DNA from: JABDGC01 sp964466595
GTDB taxonomy: Bacteria > Pseudomonadota > Gammaproteobacteria > DSM-16500
DNA: 64,000 nt
Direction of reading: 5' to 3'
Assembly: GCA_964466595.1 (NCBI GenBank)
Contig: CAYXNR010000003.1
Location: forward strand, 1-64,000
The notes below the pieces were generated by a model that saw nothing but the letters and a program-made list of their open reading frames with translations, was not told the origin of the DNA and did no database searches. The position numbers and the translations under genes were made by a program. This document shows positions 35,768-45,300 of this stretch, in pieces. Each line of letters starts with the position of its first letter. Within the stretch, counting starts at the first letter, position 1.

Positions 35768-36129
35768 AACGTCAGTCAATAAGCCGGGTTCTGTCGAGGA
35801 CAGTCATTCATCTGGGCTGCCTGTTACCAAGCAGCTCTTGCGACCTACCCAAACTCAGCGCGGACCACGCTTTTGAGCTTTATTCGAGCTCAGAGTTCCT
35901 ATTTGGTCTTGCTCCAGGTGGGGTTTGCCTTGCCGCAGAGGTTACCCTGTGCGCGGTGCGCTCTTACCGCACCTTTTCACCCTTACCCTACCGAAGTAAG
36001 GCGGTTTTTTTTTCTGTGACACTAGCCGTAGGCTTGCGCCTCCCAGAAGTTATCTGGCACCTTGCCCTATGGAGCCCGGACTTTCCTCCCTATCTCTTTA
36101 GAAATAGAGCGACTGCCTAGACTAACGTT
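35768..36129 (-). ncRNA. rnpB: RNase P RNA (M1 RNA, bacterial type A)
   Basis: The minus strand carries the conserved RNase P core: a 5' P1 arm AACGTTAGTC pairing with GACTGACGTT at the 3' end, GGAGGAAAGTCCGGGCTCCA, CAGGGTGCCAG, GGTAAGGGTGAAAAGGTGCG, GTAAGAGCGCACCG, GAGCAAGACCAAATAGG, and the terminal GACAGAACCCGGCTTAT. The length, about 362 nt, is slightly shorter than in E. coli (377). It processes the 5' ends of tRNAs. Ends are placed from P1 pairing. Its position between rsmI and mraZ is conserved in gammaproteobacteria. Confidence 0.96.
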
Positions 36130-36186
36130 ATCTTATCTACGAAGAACAGCTTTTTTACGCGAACTGCAGTATTTTTTCAAGTGATT

Positions 36187-37038
36187 TTATCTTTCTTTCT
36201 TTTTTTCTATTGCCCATTTGTATAATTTATTTCTCTTTTCCTCCGTTAGCAGAGCAGCTAGTTTCACCGCTTGATTAAGAGTTAGTTCCTTTAAAAGAAG
36301 GTCAAGAACTTGTTTCGCGGATTTTTCCATGCTTTTTTCTTTTTTCGAAACTGCCCCTTCAAGCACGAGAACCAATTCGCCGCGTTGCTGATTGGAATCC
36401 CCCTCAAGCCAAGCTAATAATTCTCCCAGCGTTCCGCCATGAATTGTTTCGTAGAATTTAGTCATTTCACGAGCAATCACCGCCTTTCTTTCCTGTCCAA
36501 AAATGAGGTTCAAATCTTTTAAAACCGCCAGAATTCGATGAGGGGCCTCGTAAAAAACCAAGGTACGAGACTCTTCAAGCAGTTTTTCTAAATATTTCTG
36601 CCGGGCCTCTGTTTTTGTCGGTAAAAAGCCCTCAAAAACAAAACGATCTGTCGCTAAACCACTCACAGATAAAGCTGCAATAGCAGCACAGGGGCCGGGA
36701 AGGGGTACAAGGGTAACCCCAGCAGCCCGCGCTTCTTGAACCAAACGGTAGCCGGGATCGCTAATGAGGGGCGTTCCCGCATCGCTTATCAGGGCACAAG
36801 CGGAACCCTGTAATAAACGCTGTAAAATATCTTTTATTTGAAATCTTTCATTATGTTCATGGAGTGAAAGCACGGGGGTTGAAATACCATAATGCAGCAA
36901 TAATACTTTGCAATGACGGGTATCTTCTGCGACAATAAAGTTAGCTTTTTTTAAAGTGTCAATCGCCCTGAAGGTTATATCTTGTAAATTTCCAATGGGG
37001 GTTGCGACAATGTATAAAACGCCAATAGACAGACTCAC
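36187..37038 (-). CDS. rsmI: 16S rRNA (cytidine1402-2'-O)-methyltransferase
   Basis: A 283-residue tetrapyrrole-methylase-fold enzyme: LYIVATPIGNLQDITFRAID at the N-terminus, VAEDTRHCKVLL, ALISDAGTPLISDPGYRLV, and PLPGPCAAIAALSVSGLATD. It methylates the ribose of C1402 and partners with RsmH. It is divergent from lpoA with a 28-base gap between start codons, the conserved yraL/yraM arrangement. Confidence 0.97.
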   Translation of the reverse strand: MSLSIGVLYIVATPIGNLQDITFRAIDTLKKANFIVAEDTRHCKVLLLHYGISTPVLSLHEHNERFQIKDILQRLLQGSACALISDAGTPLISDPGYRLVQEARAAGVTLVPLPGPCAAIAALSVSGLATDRFVFEGFLPTKTEARQKYLEKLLEESRTLVFYEAPHRILAVLKDLNLIFGQERKAVIAREMTKFYETIHGGTLGELLAWLEGDSNQQRGELVLVLEGAVSKKEKSMEKSAKQVLDLLLKELTLNQAVKLAALLTEEKRNKLYKWAIEKKKER

Positions 37039-37066
37039 TAACCATCTCCAGTTAATTTATAACGCT

Positions 37067-38482
37067 ATGAAAAAAATTACTTTAATCCTCTTGTTATCGC
37101 TCAGCCTAATAAGCTGTGATTCTATACAATCAGCCTCTTCCTCGTCCACCTATTACTCTCCTCCTGCACCTCTTACACCCTCGACTCTGGTGAATAATCC
37201 AAACACCTGGAGAGCAAGCTCGAGCACAACCTGGCATACTTTACAACATACGCCCCTGCCTACTTTACAAGAAGCAGCCGCTGCCAACCAAGATCCTCAG
37301 GCCAGAGCCTGGTTGAATCTCGCTATCATTAGTAAAAAATACAGCACCAATTCACAACAATTACTTAACGAATTGCAAACTTGGCGTAGCAACTATCCTT
37401 CGCATCCAGGCAATCAATTATTTCCTGCTGATAGTACCCTCAATCAATTAAGCACGCAGGTTCCGCCCAAACATATTGCCGTCCTCCTTCCTCTACAGGG
37501 CAGTATGTCTGCTTCCGGACAAACCGTTCGTAGTGGCTTTTTAAGCGCTTATTACGATAACATCGGCAAAAATCCTGAAAAACAAGTCGTCTCCTTTTAT
37601 GACACGAATGGAACTGCTGATCTCGCTGTACTCTATCAAAAAGCGGTGGACGAAGGCGCAGATCTTGTCGTTGGGCCGCTCACGAAGACTGAGGTTGAAG
37701 CGCTGCATAACTTGAATCATTTTAATGTGCCTGTCCTCGCCCTAAACTATAGCACACCTTCTTTCTTCCATTCTTTGCCTGCCAACCTGTATGAATTTGG
37801 CTTATCTCCCGTTGAAGAAACCAAGCAAATGTCAAACAAAGCACGTCAAGCCGGACTGTCCCAAGCCTTGGTTATCGCCTCAGACAATGACTGGGGACAT
37901 CGCGTAGTCGATGCTTTAAATTCTGAGTGGAAGGGAAATGGCGGCAACATCATGGATACGCTTTATTTCACTAAGCAGTCTAACCTCACTCAAGATATTG
38001 CCTCTTTGCTGCATATTAACACGAAGGAGGACCAAGCTTTAACCCGAGAAAATAACAGCAAAGCGATTCTCTCTGAACAGAGACGCCATGATTTTAACGT
38101 TATTTTTCTTTTTGCCCAACCGGAAACGGCCAGACAAATCGTGCCCTTATTACGCTTCTATTATGCCGGCAATGTGCCCATTTATTCCATTTCTACAATT
38201 TACTCGGGGCGTCCCAATCCGATCAAAGACAAAGACTTAAACGGCGTCACCTTCTGCGAACTACCTTGGATTATTCAAATGTCTCATACTTCGGGTAATC
38301 CAGGACAATACGATCGACTGTATGCAATTGGACGTGATGCCTACCTCCTCAGCCAAGCCTTACCTCGTTTAAACCTGATGCCGAACTTCCCCATTTATGG
38401 CGCTACAGGCGCGCTCGATATGGATCAGCAACGTATTCATCAACGACTGCCTTGGATTACCATTCATGGCGGTAGAATTTAA
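37067..38482 (+). CDS. lpoA: Penicillin-binding protein activator LpoA (LppC)
   Basis: This 471-residue lipoprotein has a signal peptide ending in the lipobox LISC (cysteine at about residue 18). A short helical N-terminal region follows, and from about residue 138 a periplasmic-binding-protein-like domain (HIAVLLPLQGSMSASGQTVR, VVGPLTKTEVEALH, IASDNDWGHRVVDAL). LpoA stimulates PBP1a from the outer membrane. The TPR-like N-domain is clearly shorter than in E. coli (about 120 versus 250 residues). The ATG at 37067 is chosen because it starts the signal peptide; an in-frame start at 36956 would disrupt it. Confidence 0.93.
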   Translation: MKKITLILLLSLSLISCDSIQSASSSSTYYSPPAPLTPSTLVNNPNTWRASSSTTWHTLQHTPLPTLQEAAAANQDPQARAWLNLAIISKKYSTNSQQLLNELQTWRSNYPSHPGNQLFPADSTLNQLSTQVPPKHIAVLLPLQGSMSASGQTVRSGFLSAYYDNIGKNPEKQVVSFYDTNGTADLAVLYQKAVDEGADLVVGPLTKTEVEALHNLNHFNVPVLALNYSTPSFFHSLPANLYEFGLSPVEETKQMSNKARQAGLSQALVIASDNDWGHRVVDALNSEWKGNGGNIMDTLYFTKQSNLTQDIASLLHINTKEDQALTRENNSKAILSEQRRHDFNVIFLFAQPETARQIVPLLRFYYAGNVPIYSISTIYSGRPNPIKDKDLNGVTFCELPWIIQMSHTSGNPGQYDRLYAIGRDAYLLSQALPRLNLMPNFPIYGATGALDMDQQRIHQRLPWITIHGGRI

Positions 38483-38837
38483 AGTTAAGCCGCAGGGCAA
38501 CAAAACAGAAGCCGAAGTTTGTATTTTCTTGCAGAAACAAGGCCTTCAGCTCCTTCATCAAAACTATCGTTGTTCTTGCGGTGAAATTGATTTAATCATG
38601 CAAGATCTCGATGAAATCGTTTTTATCGAGGTTCGCCTGCGCCGTCACAGCGATCGAGGTACGGCGCTTGAAAGCGTCGATAAAACAAAACAGCGAAAAA
38701 TTATTAAAACTGCTCTGCTTTTTTTACAGAAAAAACAGTGGCTCGATATCCTCAACTGTCGTTTTGATGTAGTCGGCATGAATAGCCTCAATCAAATCGA
38801 ATGGATTAAAAACGCCTTTAGTTTTGATTTTATCTAA
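38466..38837 (+). CDS. yraN: YraN family (UPF0102) endonuclease-like protein
   Basis: This 123-residue protein has the UPF0102 core: AEVCIFLQKQGLQLLHQNYR, CGEIDLIMQDLDEIVFIEVR (E-I-D and E-V-x-x-R resembling a restriction-endonuclease fold) and KQRKIIKTALLFL. The biochemical role is unclear. The start at 38466 overlaps the lpoA end by 17 bases, and the conserved K-x-x-G-x-x-x-E-A start region follows it. An ORF start at 38397 is inside lpoA and is rejected. Confidence 0.93.
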   Translation: MAVEFKVKPQGNKTEAEVCIFLQKQGLQLLHQNYRCSCGEIDLIMQDLDEIVFIEVRLRRHSDRGTALESVDKTKQRKIIKTALLFLQKKQWLDILNCRFDVVGMNSLNQIEWIKNAFSFDFI

Positions 38838-38934
38838 GACAAAATTCTCTCCCAGCAGGCAACTTCAAACCCTAGGATTAACGCAAAAAATCTAGCTATG
38901 TTAAAATCCCTACACTTTCCGCAAGAGGGCTTCC

Positions 38935-39537
38935 ATGAACGTACTCTATGAACGAATTAAACAACAGTTTAGTGAAAGTATACAAACCAAAATTTTAGCA
39001 GCAGACGTACTCTTACCAACTCTCGTTTCTGCTGGAGAAAAGTTAACTGCCTGCCTATTAAATGGGCATAAAGTGATGAGCTGTGGCAATGGGCCCTCGG
39101 CCTGTGATGCCCTTCGCTTTGCTGGACAAATGTTAAACCGATTTAAGGGGGAAAGGCCGCCGCTCCCTGCCCTCGCTCTAACCTCTGATGCCTCAGCCAT
39201 TACGGGAATAGCAAATGATTCTGCCTATCAAGACATTTTTGCTAAACAAATTCGTGGCCTCGGTCAAGCCGGCGATCTACTTTTAGCCATTTCCACGAGT
39301 GGCAATTCAGCCAGTATTCTGCATGCAGTGAAGGCAGCACATGATCGCAATGTAGAAGTCATCGCCCTCACAGGCGGCGATGGTGGAAAAATGAGCGAAA
39401 TCTTACGTGAAACAGATGTTGAAATTCGTGTCCCAGCGAGCGATACTGCTCGAGCGCAGGAAACACATATTCTTATAATTCATTGCCTGTGCGATCTCAT
39501 TGACTATCAACTATTTGGACACGGAGAAAACGAGTGA
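38935..39537 (+). CDS. diaA: SIS-domain DnaA initiator-associating protein DiaA
   Basis: A 200-residue sugar-isomerase (SIS) protein with KVMSCGNGPSACDALRFAGQ, LTSDASAITGIAND and LAISTSGNSASILHAVKAA. The fold is shared with GmhA (sedoheptulose-7-phosphate isomerase). The neighbours yraN and dolP place it in the yraL-yraP cluster, so DiaA, which promotes DnaA assembly at oriC, is preferred. Without structure or another gmhA to compare, a GmhA role cannot be excluded. Confidence 0.85.
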   Translation: MNVLYERIKQQFSESIQTKILAADVLLPTLVSAGEKLTACLLNGHKVMSCGNGPSACDALRFAGQMLNRFKGERPPLPALALTSDASAITGIANDSAYQDIFAKQIRGLGQAGDLLLAISTSGNSASILHAVKAAHDRNVEVIALTGGDGGKMSEILRETDVEIRVPASDTARAQETHILIIHCLCDLIDYQLFGHGENE

Positions 39538-40217
39538 TAAAAAAACTTCCTTTTCTACTTTTCCTTATTATGAGCTTGCTGCTGCAAAGTTGCTTTTTTG
39601 TGGCCGGCGCTGCAGCGGGTGCTGCTGCCGTTGCAATTGTTTATGATAAACGCACTGTAGACAGTATTCTGCAAGATCAACGTATTAGTCGAGAAGTTCA
39701 ATACAAGATTTATTCTAATCCTGAATTAAGAAATAACACCCACATCAGCGTAACCAGCTTTGGCCAGGTCGTTTTACTGACCGGGGAAGCACCAACAGCC
39801 ACGCTTCGCAAACAAGTTGAAGAAAGCGCCCGATCTATAAAAGGAATTATTCGAATCTACAATGCAATCACTATTCAAGGCCCAACCTCCACACTCACTC
39901 AAGCTAGCGATAGCTGGATCACAGCAAAAATAAAAACAGAAATACTGGCTACCCCCGGCCTCAAGTCTGCTTCAATCAAAGTGGTTACTGAAAATGGCAG
40001 TGTCTACCTCATGGGAACAGTTACACCCGCCCAAGAAGAAATGCTGATCAATATCGCTAGACACACGGCTGGCGTACAAAAAGTTATAAAAATCTTTCAA
40101 TACGAAGAAAAAAAGGAAGAAAGAGAGGACTCATCCCCCCACACACAAAAGCAGCAAACCCAACAATTTACTGGCCTTGAAAGGAAAGAAGCAGAACAAG
40201 CCCTCATTAGTGGCTAG
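39534..40217 (+). CDS. dolP: BON-domain outer-membrane lipoprotein DolP
   Basis: A 227-residue lipoprotein starting at GTG (39534), 4 bases inside diaA. The signal peptide ends LLLQSC (lipobox). Two BON domains follow (VDSILQDQRISREVQYKI... and WITAKIKTEILATPGLKSAS...), each with a VYLMGTV/VVLLTGE-type strand. DolP supports BAM and envelope integrity. A glutamine/glutamate-rich tail of about 35 residues extends beyond E. coli DolP (191 residues). Confidence 0.94.
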   Translation: MIKKLPFLLFLIMSLLLQSCFFVAGAAAGAAAVAIVYDKRTVDSILQDQRISREVQYKIYSNPELRNNTHISVTSFGQVVLLTGEAPTATLRKQVEESARSIKGIIRIYNAITIQGPTSTLTQASDSWITAKIKTEILATPGLKSASIKVVTENGSVYLMGTVTPAQEEMLINIARHTAGVQKVIKIFQYEEKKEEREDSSPHTQKQQTQQFTGLERKEAEQALISG

Positions 40218-40262
40218 TTCTGAATTGACAAACCCGCCTTTTGCTCTTCTGCTTAGAGAGAT

Positions 40263-42254
40263 TTAGCTGGAGCGCTCACTATAAATCACGTTTTTTCTTA
40301 CTATAAACCGATACAGCACTTCAATTAGTTGGTCTTTCGAAATGGGTTTAGCAATAACCTCATTCATTCCCACTGCAAAACATCGATCTCTATCACGATC
40401 GAGGATATGGGCTGTCATAGCAATAATAGGAATATGATTTAAATCCGCTTGTTCACGAATTTTTTTGACGATATCAAAACCATTGCTATCAGGTAAGCCA
40501 ATATCCATAAAAATTAAAGAAAATAAATTATTGCTAGTTAATAAATTGAGGGCCTGCGCACCGTTATTGGCTAAACCAACTCGACAACCTTGTTCTTCCA
40601 ATAAAATTTTAGCGATTTTTTGATTAATTAAATTATCTTCAACAACTAGAATCTGTGGGGCCTCAGCAAAGGGTTTATATTTTTTCTTTTTTTCACGTTT
40701 TTTGATGGACAATTTCTGCGGATCTATTTTTAAAGCGAGGGTAAAGCCAAATTCAGAACCCTTACCCAGTTTGCTTTTTACTGTAATCAAACCACCCATT
40801 TTCTCAACGAGCTCTTTGGTAATCGCCAAACCCAAACCAATGCCTTCATGCTTACGGTTATAGGCCGAGTCAATTTGACTAAATTTTTCGAAAATAAAAT
40901 CTAATTTATCTTCACTGATTCCAACGCCAGTATCTTGAACGATAATACAAATTAATACCCGGTCTTCTCTTTTTTTCAACCAAGAGACACGGACTTTAAT
41001 GCTACCTTTAGTAGTGAATTTAATTGCATTACTGACCAAATTAAGCAGAATCTGCCGAATTCGCCTCGCATCACCCCATAAATGAAGTGGCATACCTCTT
41101 GCATAGCTCGCTTCGAGGCTGACTTCTTTTTCTTTGATTTGATAGGAAACACTTTGAATAATTTGCGAAACTAAAAGCTTCAAATGAAAAGGTTCTTCGG
41201 CTAGAGGAAGCTTTCCGGCTTCAAGACGAGCAAAATCCAAGACATCGTTAACCAAGGACAATAAATTATTTCCGGCATTGGTAATGGTATCAACATACTC
41301 TTCCAGTTCTTTTGGAATTCCCTTTAAACGTAAAATTTGAGCCATGCCGAGAATCGCATTGAGTGGTGTACGGAGTTCATGGCTCATGGTCGCTAAAAAC
41401 TCTGATTTCGCCTGATTAGCAAGCTCGGCCTTTTGTTTAGCCTCATGCAGCTTCTGTTCATAAAGCACCTCTTCGGTAATATCCTCGGCAATACCTGCAA
41501 AACCAATAAAATGATCATGCTCATCATGAATTGGAAAGCTTGTATCTTTAATCCACACTCGCCTACCATCTGGCCGTACAATCTGGTAGCGACTATCATA
41601 ATGTACAGTTGGTCCCAGCTCTTCCAAAAGCCGCAAACGTACATTCGCATCTTCGCTGCGACGATCCTCCTGTTTTAAGGTTTCAATCCAGGAATTAGGA
41701 TTTTCATAAAGACTCTCGCAGCTTCGGCCCCAAATTTTTTCATAGGCCGGATTCACATACAGCTGCTTGTTGCATTTAGGATCCCGCACCCAAAAAACGG
41801 ATTGTACTTTTTCAGCAAAATATTGAAAGAAGCGACTCGCTATTTCCAACTGAGAAAGATGTTGTTTTTCCTGAGTAATATCTTTCGCAATACCAGCATA
41901 ACCAAAGCATTGTGAATCGAGATCAAAAAGAGGAAAACCGATTTCTTGAATCCAACGAAGCGTCTCGTCGGGGCGAACGATCCGATAACTCAATTGATAA
42001 GAATCCTGGAAACCGGGCTTTTGACAGATACGATCAATTTCCTTGATAACATATTCTTGATCAGCCGAAAAAACACTCCTCACCCAGGATTCTGGATTCT
42101 CATATAAGCTGCGACAACTGCGGCCAGAAATGCTCTCATAAGCTGGATTAATATAAAGCTGTGTTTTATAATCTGCGCTACGAATCCAAAAAATATCCAG
42201 ACTGCGTTCAGCCAAATTAAAAAAATATTTTCCAAAGTTTTCTTTTATTTTCAT
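40263..42254 (-). CDS. PAS-PAS hybrid sensor histidine kinase
   Basis: A 663-residue soluble hybrid kinase. Two PAS/PAC domains (about 12-130 and 143-265) are internal duplicates: both contain Q-L-Y-x-N-P-A-Y-E followed by GRSC-x-SLYENP. HisKA is FLATMSHELRTPLNAI (phosphorylated histidine 292). HATPase shows NLVSNAIKFT, DTGVGI and GIGLGLAITKELVEKMGG. A receiver domain has the phospho-aspartate in IFMDIGLPDSNGFDIV (about 584) and IAMTAH. No HPt or membrane helix is present, so it senses in the cytoplasm. It diverges from the NRPS with 61 bases between, suggesting local regulation (inference). Confidence 0.93.
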   Translation of the reverse strand: MKIKENFGKYFFNLAERSLDIFWIRSADYKTQLYINPAYESISGRSCRSLYENPESWVRSVFSADQEYVIKEIDRICQKPGFQDSYQLSYRIVRPDETLRWIQEIGFPLFDLDSQCFGYAGIAKDITQEKQHLSQLEIASRFFQYFAEKVQSVFWVRDPKCNKQLYVNPAYEKIWGRSCESLYENPNSWIETLKQEDRRSEDANVRLRLLEELGPTVHYDSRYQIVRPDGRRVWIKDTSFPIHDEHDHFIGFAGIAEDITEEVLYEQKLHEAKQKAELANQAKSEFLATMSHELRTPLNAILGMAQILRLKGIPKELEEYVDTITNAGNNLLSLVNDVLDFARLEAGKLPLAEEPFHLKLLVSQIIQSVSYQIKEKEVSLEASYARGMPLHLWGDARRIRQILLNLVSNAIKFTTKGSIKVRVSWLKKREDRVLICIIVQDTGVGISEDKLDFIFEKFSQIDSAYNRKHEGIGLGLAITKELVEKMGGLITVKSKLGKGSEFGFTLALKIDPQKLSIKKREKKKKYKPFAEAPQILVVEDNLINQKIAKILLEEQGCRVGLANNGAQALNLLTSNNLFSLIFMDIGLPDSNGFDIVKKIREQADLNHIPIIAMTAHILDRDRDRCFAVGMNEVIAKPISKDQLIEVLYRFIVRKNVIYSERSS

Positions 42255-42269
42255 TTAACAACCTTTGCG

Positions 42270-42299
42270 ATTATAATCCGACAATTCTTTCAACAACAA
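42270..42299 (-). promoter_or_regulatory. Promoter of the hybrid kinase gene
   Basis: On the minus strand TTGTTG (42294-42299) and a perfect TATAAT (42270-42275) are 18 bp apart. The kinase ATG follows 15 bases after the -10, preceded by AAAGG, so the leader is very short. The region overlaps the upstream DNA of the divergent NRPS gene. Confidence 0.45.
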
Positions 42300-42315
42300 T
42301 TTTAACAAGTGATCT

Positions 42316-45300
42316 ATGTTAACCAACACACAACGAAGTCCTTTAGCTGCCGCCCAAACAAGCATGTGGTACTATGAAAAGCTGTATCCGGGTACGCCTG
42401 CTTATCATTATACTATTGTCTTTGATCTTGAAAACCCGAAGGTGGATCAGCTCAGAACTGCTATTGAAGCCTTAGCTCTGCGCCACGAGGCGCTGCAGTG
42501 CAGGGTAGTAGAAATGAGAGGACAAGCTTATTTAGAACCGCTGTCCGCTGCCACCTCCACTTCCTCGAGCTGGCCGCTCCAGATTTTTGAGCTCAGAACG
42601 GAATCGCCGCCGCCAGTTGAAGACCTGATGGAAACCTTAGAAAGCATTCAGGCGGCCGCCTTTATCACAAAAGGCTTCCTCTTCGATCAAGAACCGCTAT
42701 GGCGTTGCGCTCTTCTTGCCTTCTCTGAAAATAAATATCAATTTGTAATGGTCGCTCATCATATCATTGTTGATGTGACTTCTATGAATATTTTAATGAG
42801 AGATTTATCAGAAATCTATAATGCGCTTTTGGAAAATCGCCCTCCCTCCTTAACAGCACTCCCCTCTCTTTATCAGCTGAAGCTCGCTTCTTGTAATCAT
42901 GAAGCAAAACTTGCTTTATGGAAAGAAAGACTGAGCGGTCTGACACCACTCGTTATTAAAACAGATTTTATGCCCCAAAGTGATTTTCGATATCATAGCG
43001 ATCGTTTTAATTTTAAGATTAGTCGGGACCAGGTTCAAGCTCTCTCTGCTTTGGCTGAAGCCCAACAAGTCTCTCTTCATCGCCTTTTTTTAGCAAGTCT
43101 GTATATCTTATTGCATCGCTACACGGGATGCACGGATATTTGTATTGGAACGACCTCAGCAAACCGACGGAATTATTCAGAAAAGGTAGAGGAAGTCGTC
43201 TCTTCCTTTATAAACAGTATCCCTTTGCGTGTTTCTATTGAGGGCAAGCTTAGGTTTGATGAATTTTTAGAAAAACTTTCACTCATTTGTATTGAAGCCT
43301 ATGAAAATCAACTTCCCTTTGAGGTGATAGCCAGCCAAGCCCTGGGGAAAAAAGAAAAGAAAAAAACGACAACCACTTCCCCCTTCGATATCATTTTCAA
43401 CCTCAATCAAAAAAGAACGGCTCTTTCATTGAAGGACGCAAGAACGAGCTACCCTTCTGAATTAAACTTAGGTTATAGTAAATTTACCTATTTTGGCTTA
43501 AATCTCGACGAATTACCAGACGGTAGCTATAGAGGCTTCGTAGAATATAACCTCGCTTTATTCAAAGAAAGTACCATTATCCGAATGGTTGAGCACCTAA
43601 AAAATATCTGGACTGCCATCACGAATAATCCCCAAGAAAAAATTGCAGATATCTTTTTATTAACGCCTGAAGAAAGCTCGATCTTAGCAATAGCAAATCA
43701 AACTACAAAGGATCTCGATTTTGATGGTAATACCGTGACTGATATTTTTCATGCCATCGTTAAAGCTCGCGGGAAAGAAACAGCAGTAGTCTTTCACAGC
43801 TCTCTGGGTGAAACTGAGTCTATCAGCTATTCAAATTTGAATAAAAAAGCCGACACCCTAGCCTCTCTACTTCGTGCGAAGGGCGTTGGCCCAGAAAAAA
43901 TAGTTGGACTTTCTCTTTCTCGCTCAATCAATCTGATAACAGCGCTTTGGGCAGTTTTTAAAGCCTCCGGCGTCGTACTGCCTCTTGAGACAGACTCCAG
44001 TGAATTACTCAAGCATAAACTTTTACAAAGTCAACCCAAAGTCCTGATCGTAGATCAACTCACCAAAGATTTAGAGGTGTTCACCACTTACGCTGAAAAA
44101 ATCATCAATATTGATGACTGGTCTTTAATAAAAAGACAGTCCAATCAGCTTGGCATTCAAGTGCATCAACAAAAATTAAAATCAACTGATCTCGCCTATA
44201 TTACTTTCACCTCTGGTTCCACTGGAGAACCTAAAGGCGTGATGAGCACTTATCAGGGTTTAAGCAATGCCGCTTTCGCTGTGGATGACCGAAAGCTTAA
44301 GCCAAATAGCAAGGTACTTTGCACAGCAAAACCGACCTTTGATTGTTTCTTTTTTGAAGTATTAGAGGCGCTCATGACTGGAGGGGAACTGCATCTTATT
44401 TTTGAAGAGGGACGTCTTTCACCCTCTGTTTTACAGAGCCTGATCAGTCAACATGGGTTGAATACGCTGACACTCTTACCGCAAGTCAGCAACTATTTAA
44501 ACTTTGAGCTGCTTCCCAGTCTTAATGATATTGTTATTATGGGGGCTGTGCCCAATGAAGAAACAATTAAACGTTTGGGTATCCTTGTTGAGCAACGCAA
44601 AGCAAGTCAAGACCCTCTCACCATTCGTCTTGAATACGGCGTACAAGAAGCCTCTATTTTTTCTTCTGAACACGCCTATCAATTTGTTCTGCCGCATACC
44701 GTTATTGGTAAACCAATTCGCAATACGCGTCTTTTCATTCTCGACAAAGAGGGACGCTACGAATGCCCGCTAGGCGTGGTCGGTGAAATTTACATCGAGG
44801 GTCTTTCTCTCGCTCGGGGATATTTCAATAACCTACCCCTCACTCAAGAGAAATTTTTAATTAAACGCTATGAGCCAGCCCAACATCAATTTTTAGACTT
44901 TGATGAAAAAGAAGCGGAAGAGGCTTCTGCTCAACCTGCCCTAAAAAAACAGAAGCTCAGCACAAGCCAGGCCCAAAACTTTAAGGCAGACGCCTTCTCT
45001 TATCATGTACGCTTATATAAAACTGGTGATAGCGCTAGACGTTTGGAAGATGGTTCCCTTGAATTTATTGGGCGGATCGAAGGAAATAAACAAGTCAAAA
45101 TTCATGGCGTCCGAATTGAACTCGACAGCTTGGAAAGGCTTTTACAAGGTCATCCAAATATAAAAGATTGTCTACTGAGCTTTGATTCAGAAAAAGAAAC
45201 GCTGAAAGGCTATCTCATACTAAAAAATCCAGATGAGGTTCTGAGTAATTTACAATTAAATGCCTACCTCCGCCAATTTCCACTCCCTCTGACAGCAAGA

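Noticed and set aside
36956..37066. Longer N-terminus for LpoA
   Set aside because: It overlaps rsmI and would bury the signal peptide and lipobox.
38935..39537. GmhA (heptose biosynthesis) as first choice for the SIS protein
   Set aside because: The yraN-diaA-dolP neighbourhood favours DiaA, although sequence alone does not decide.
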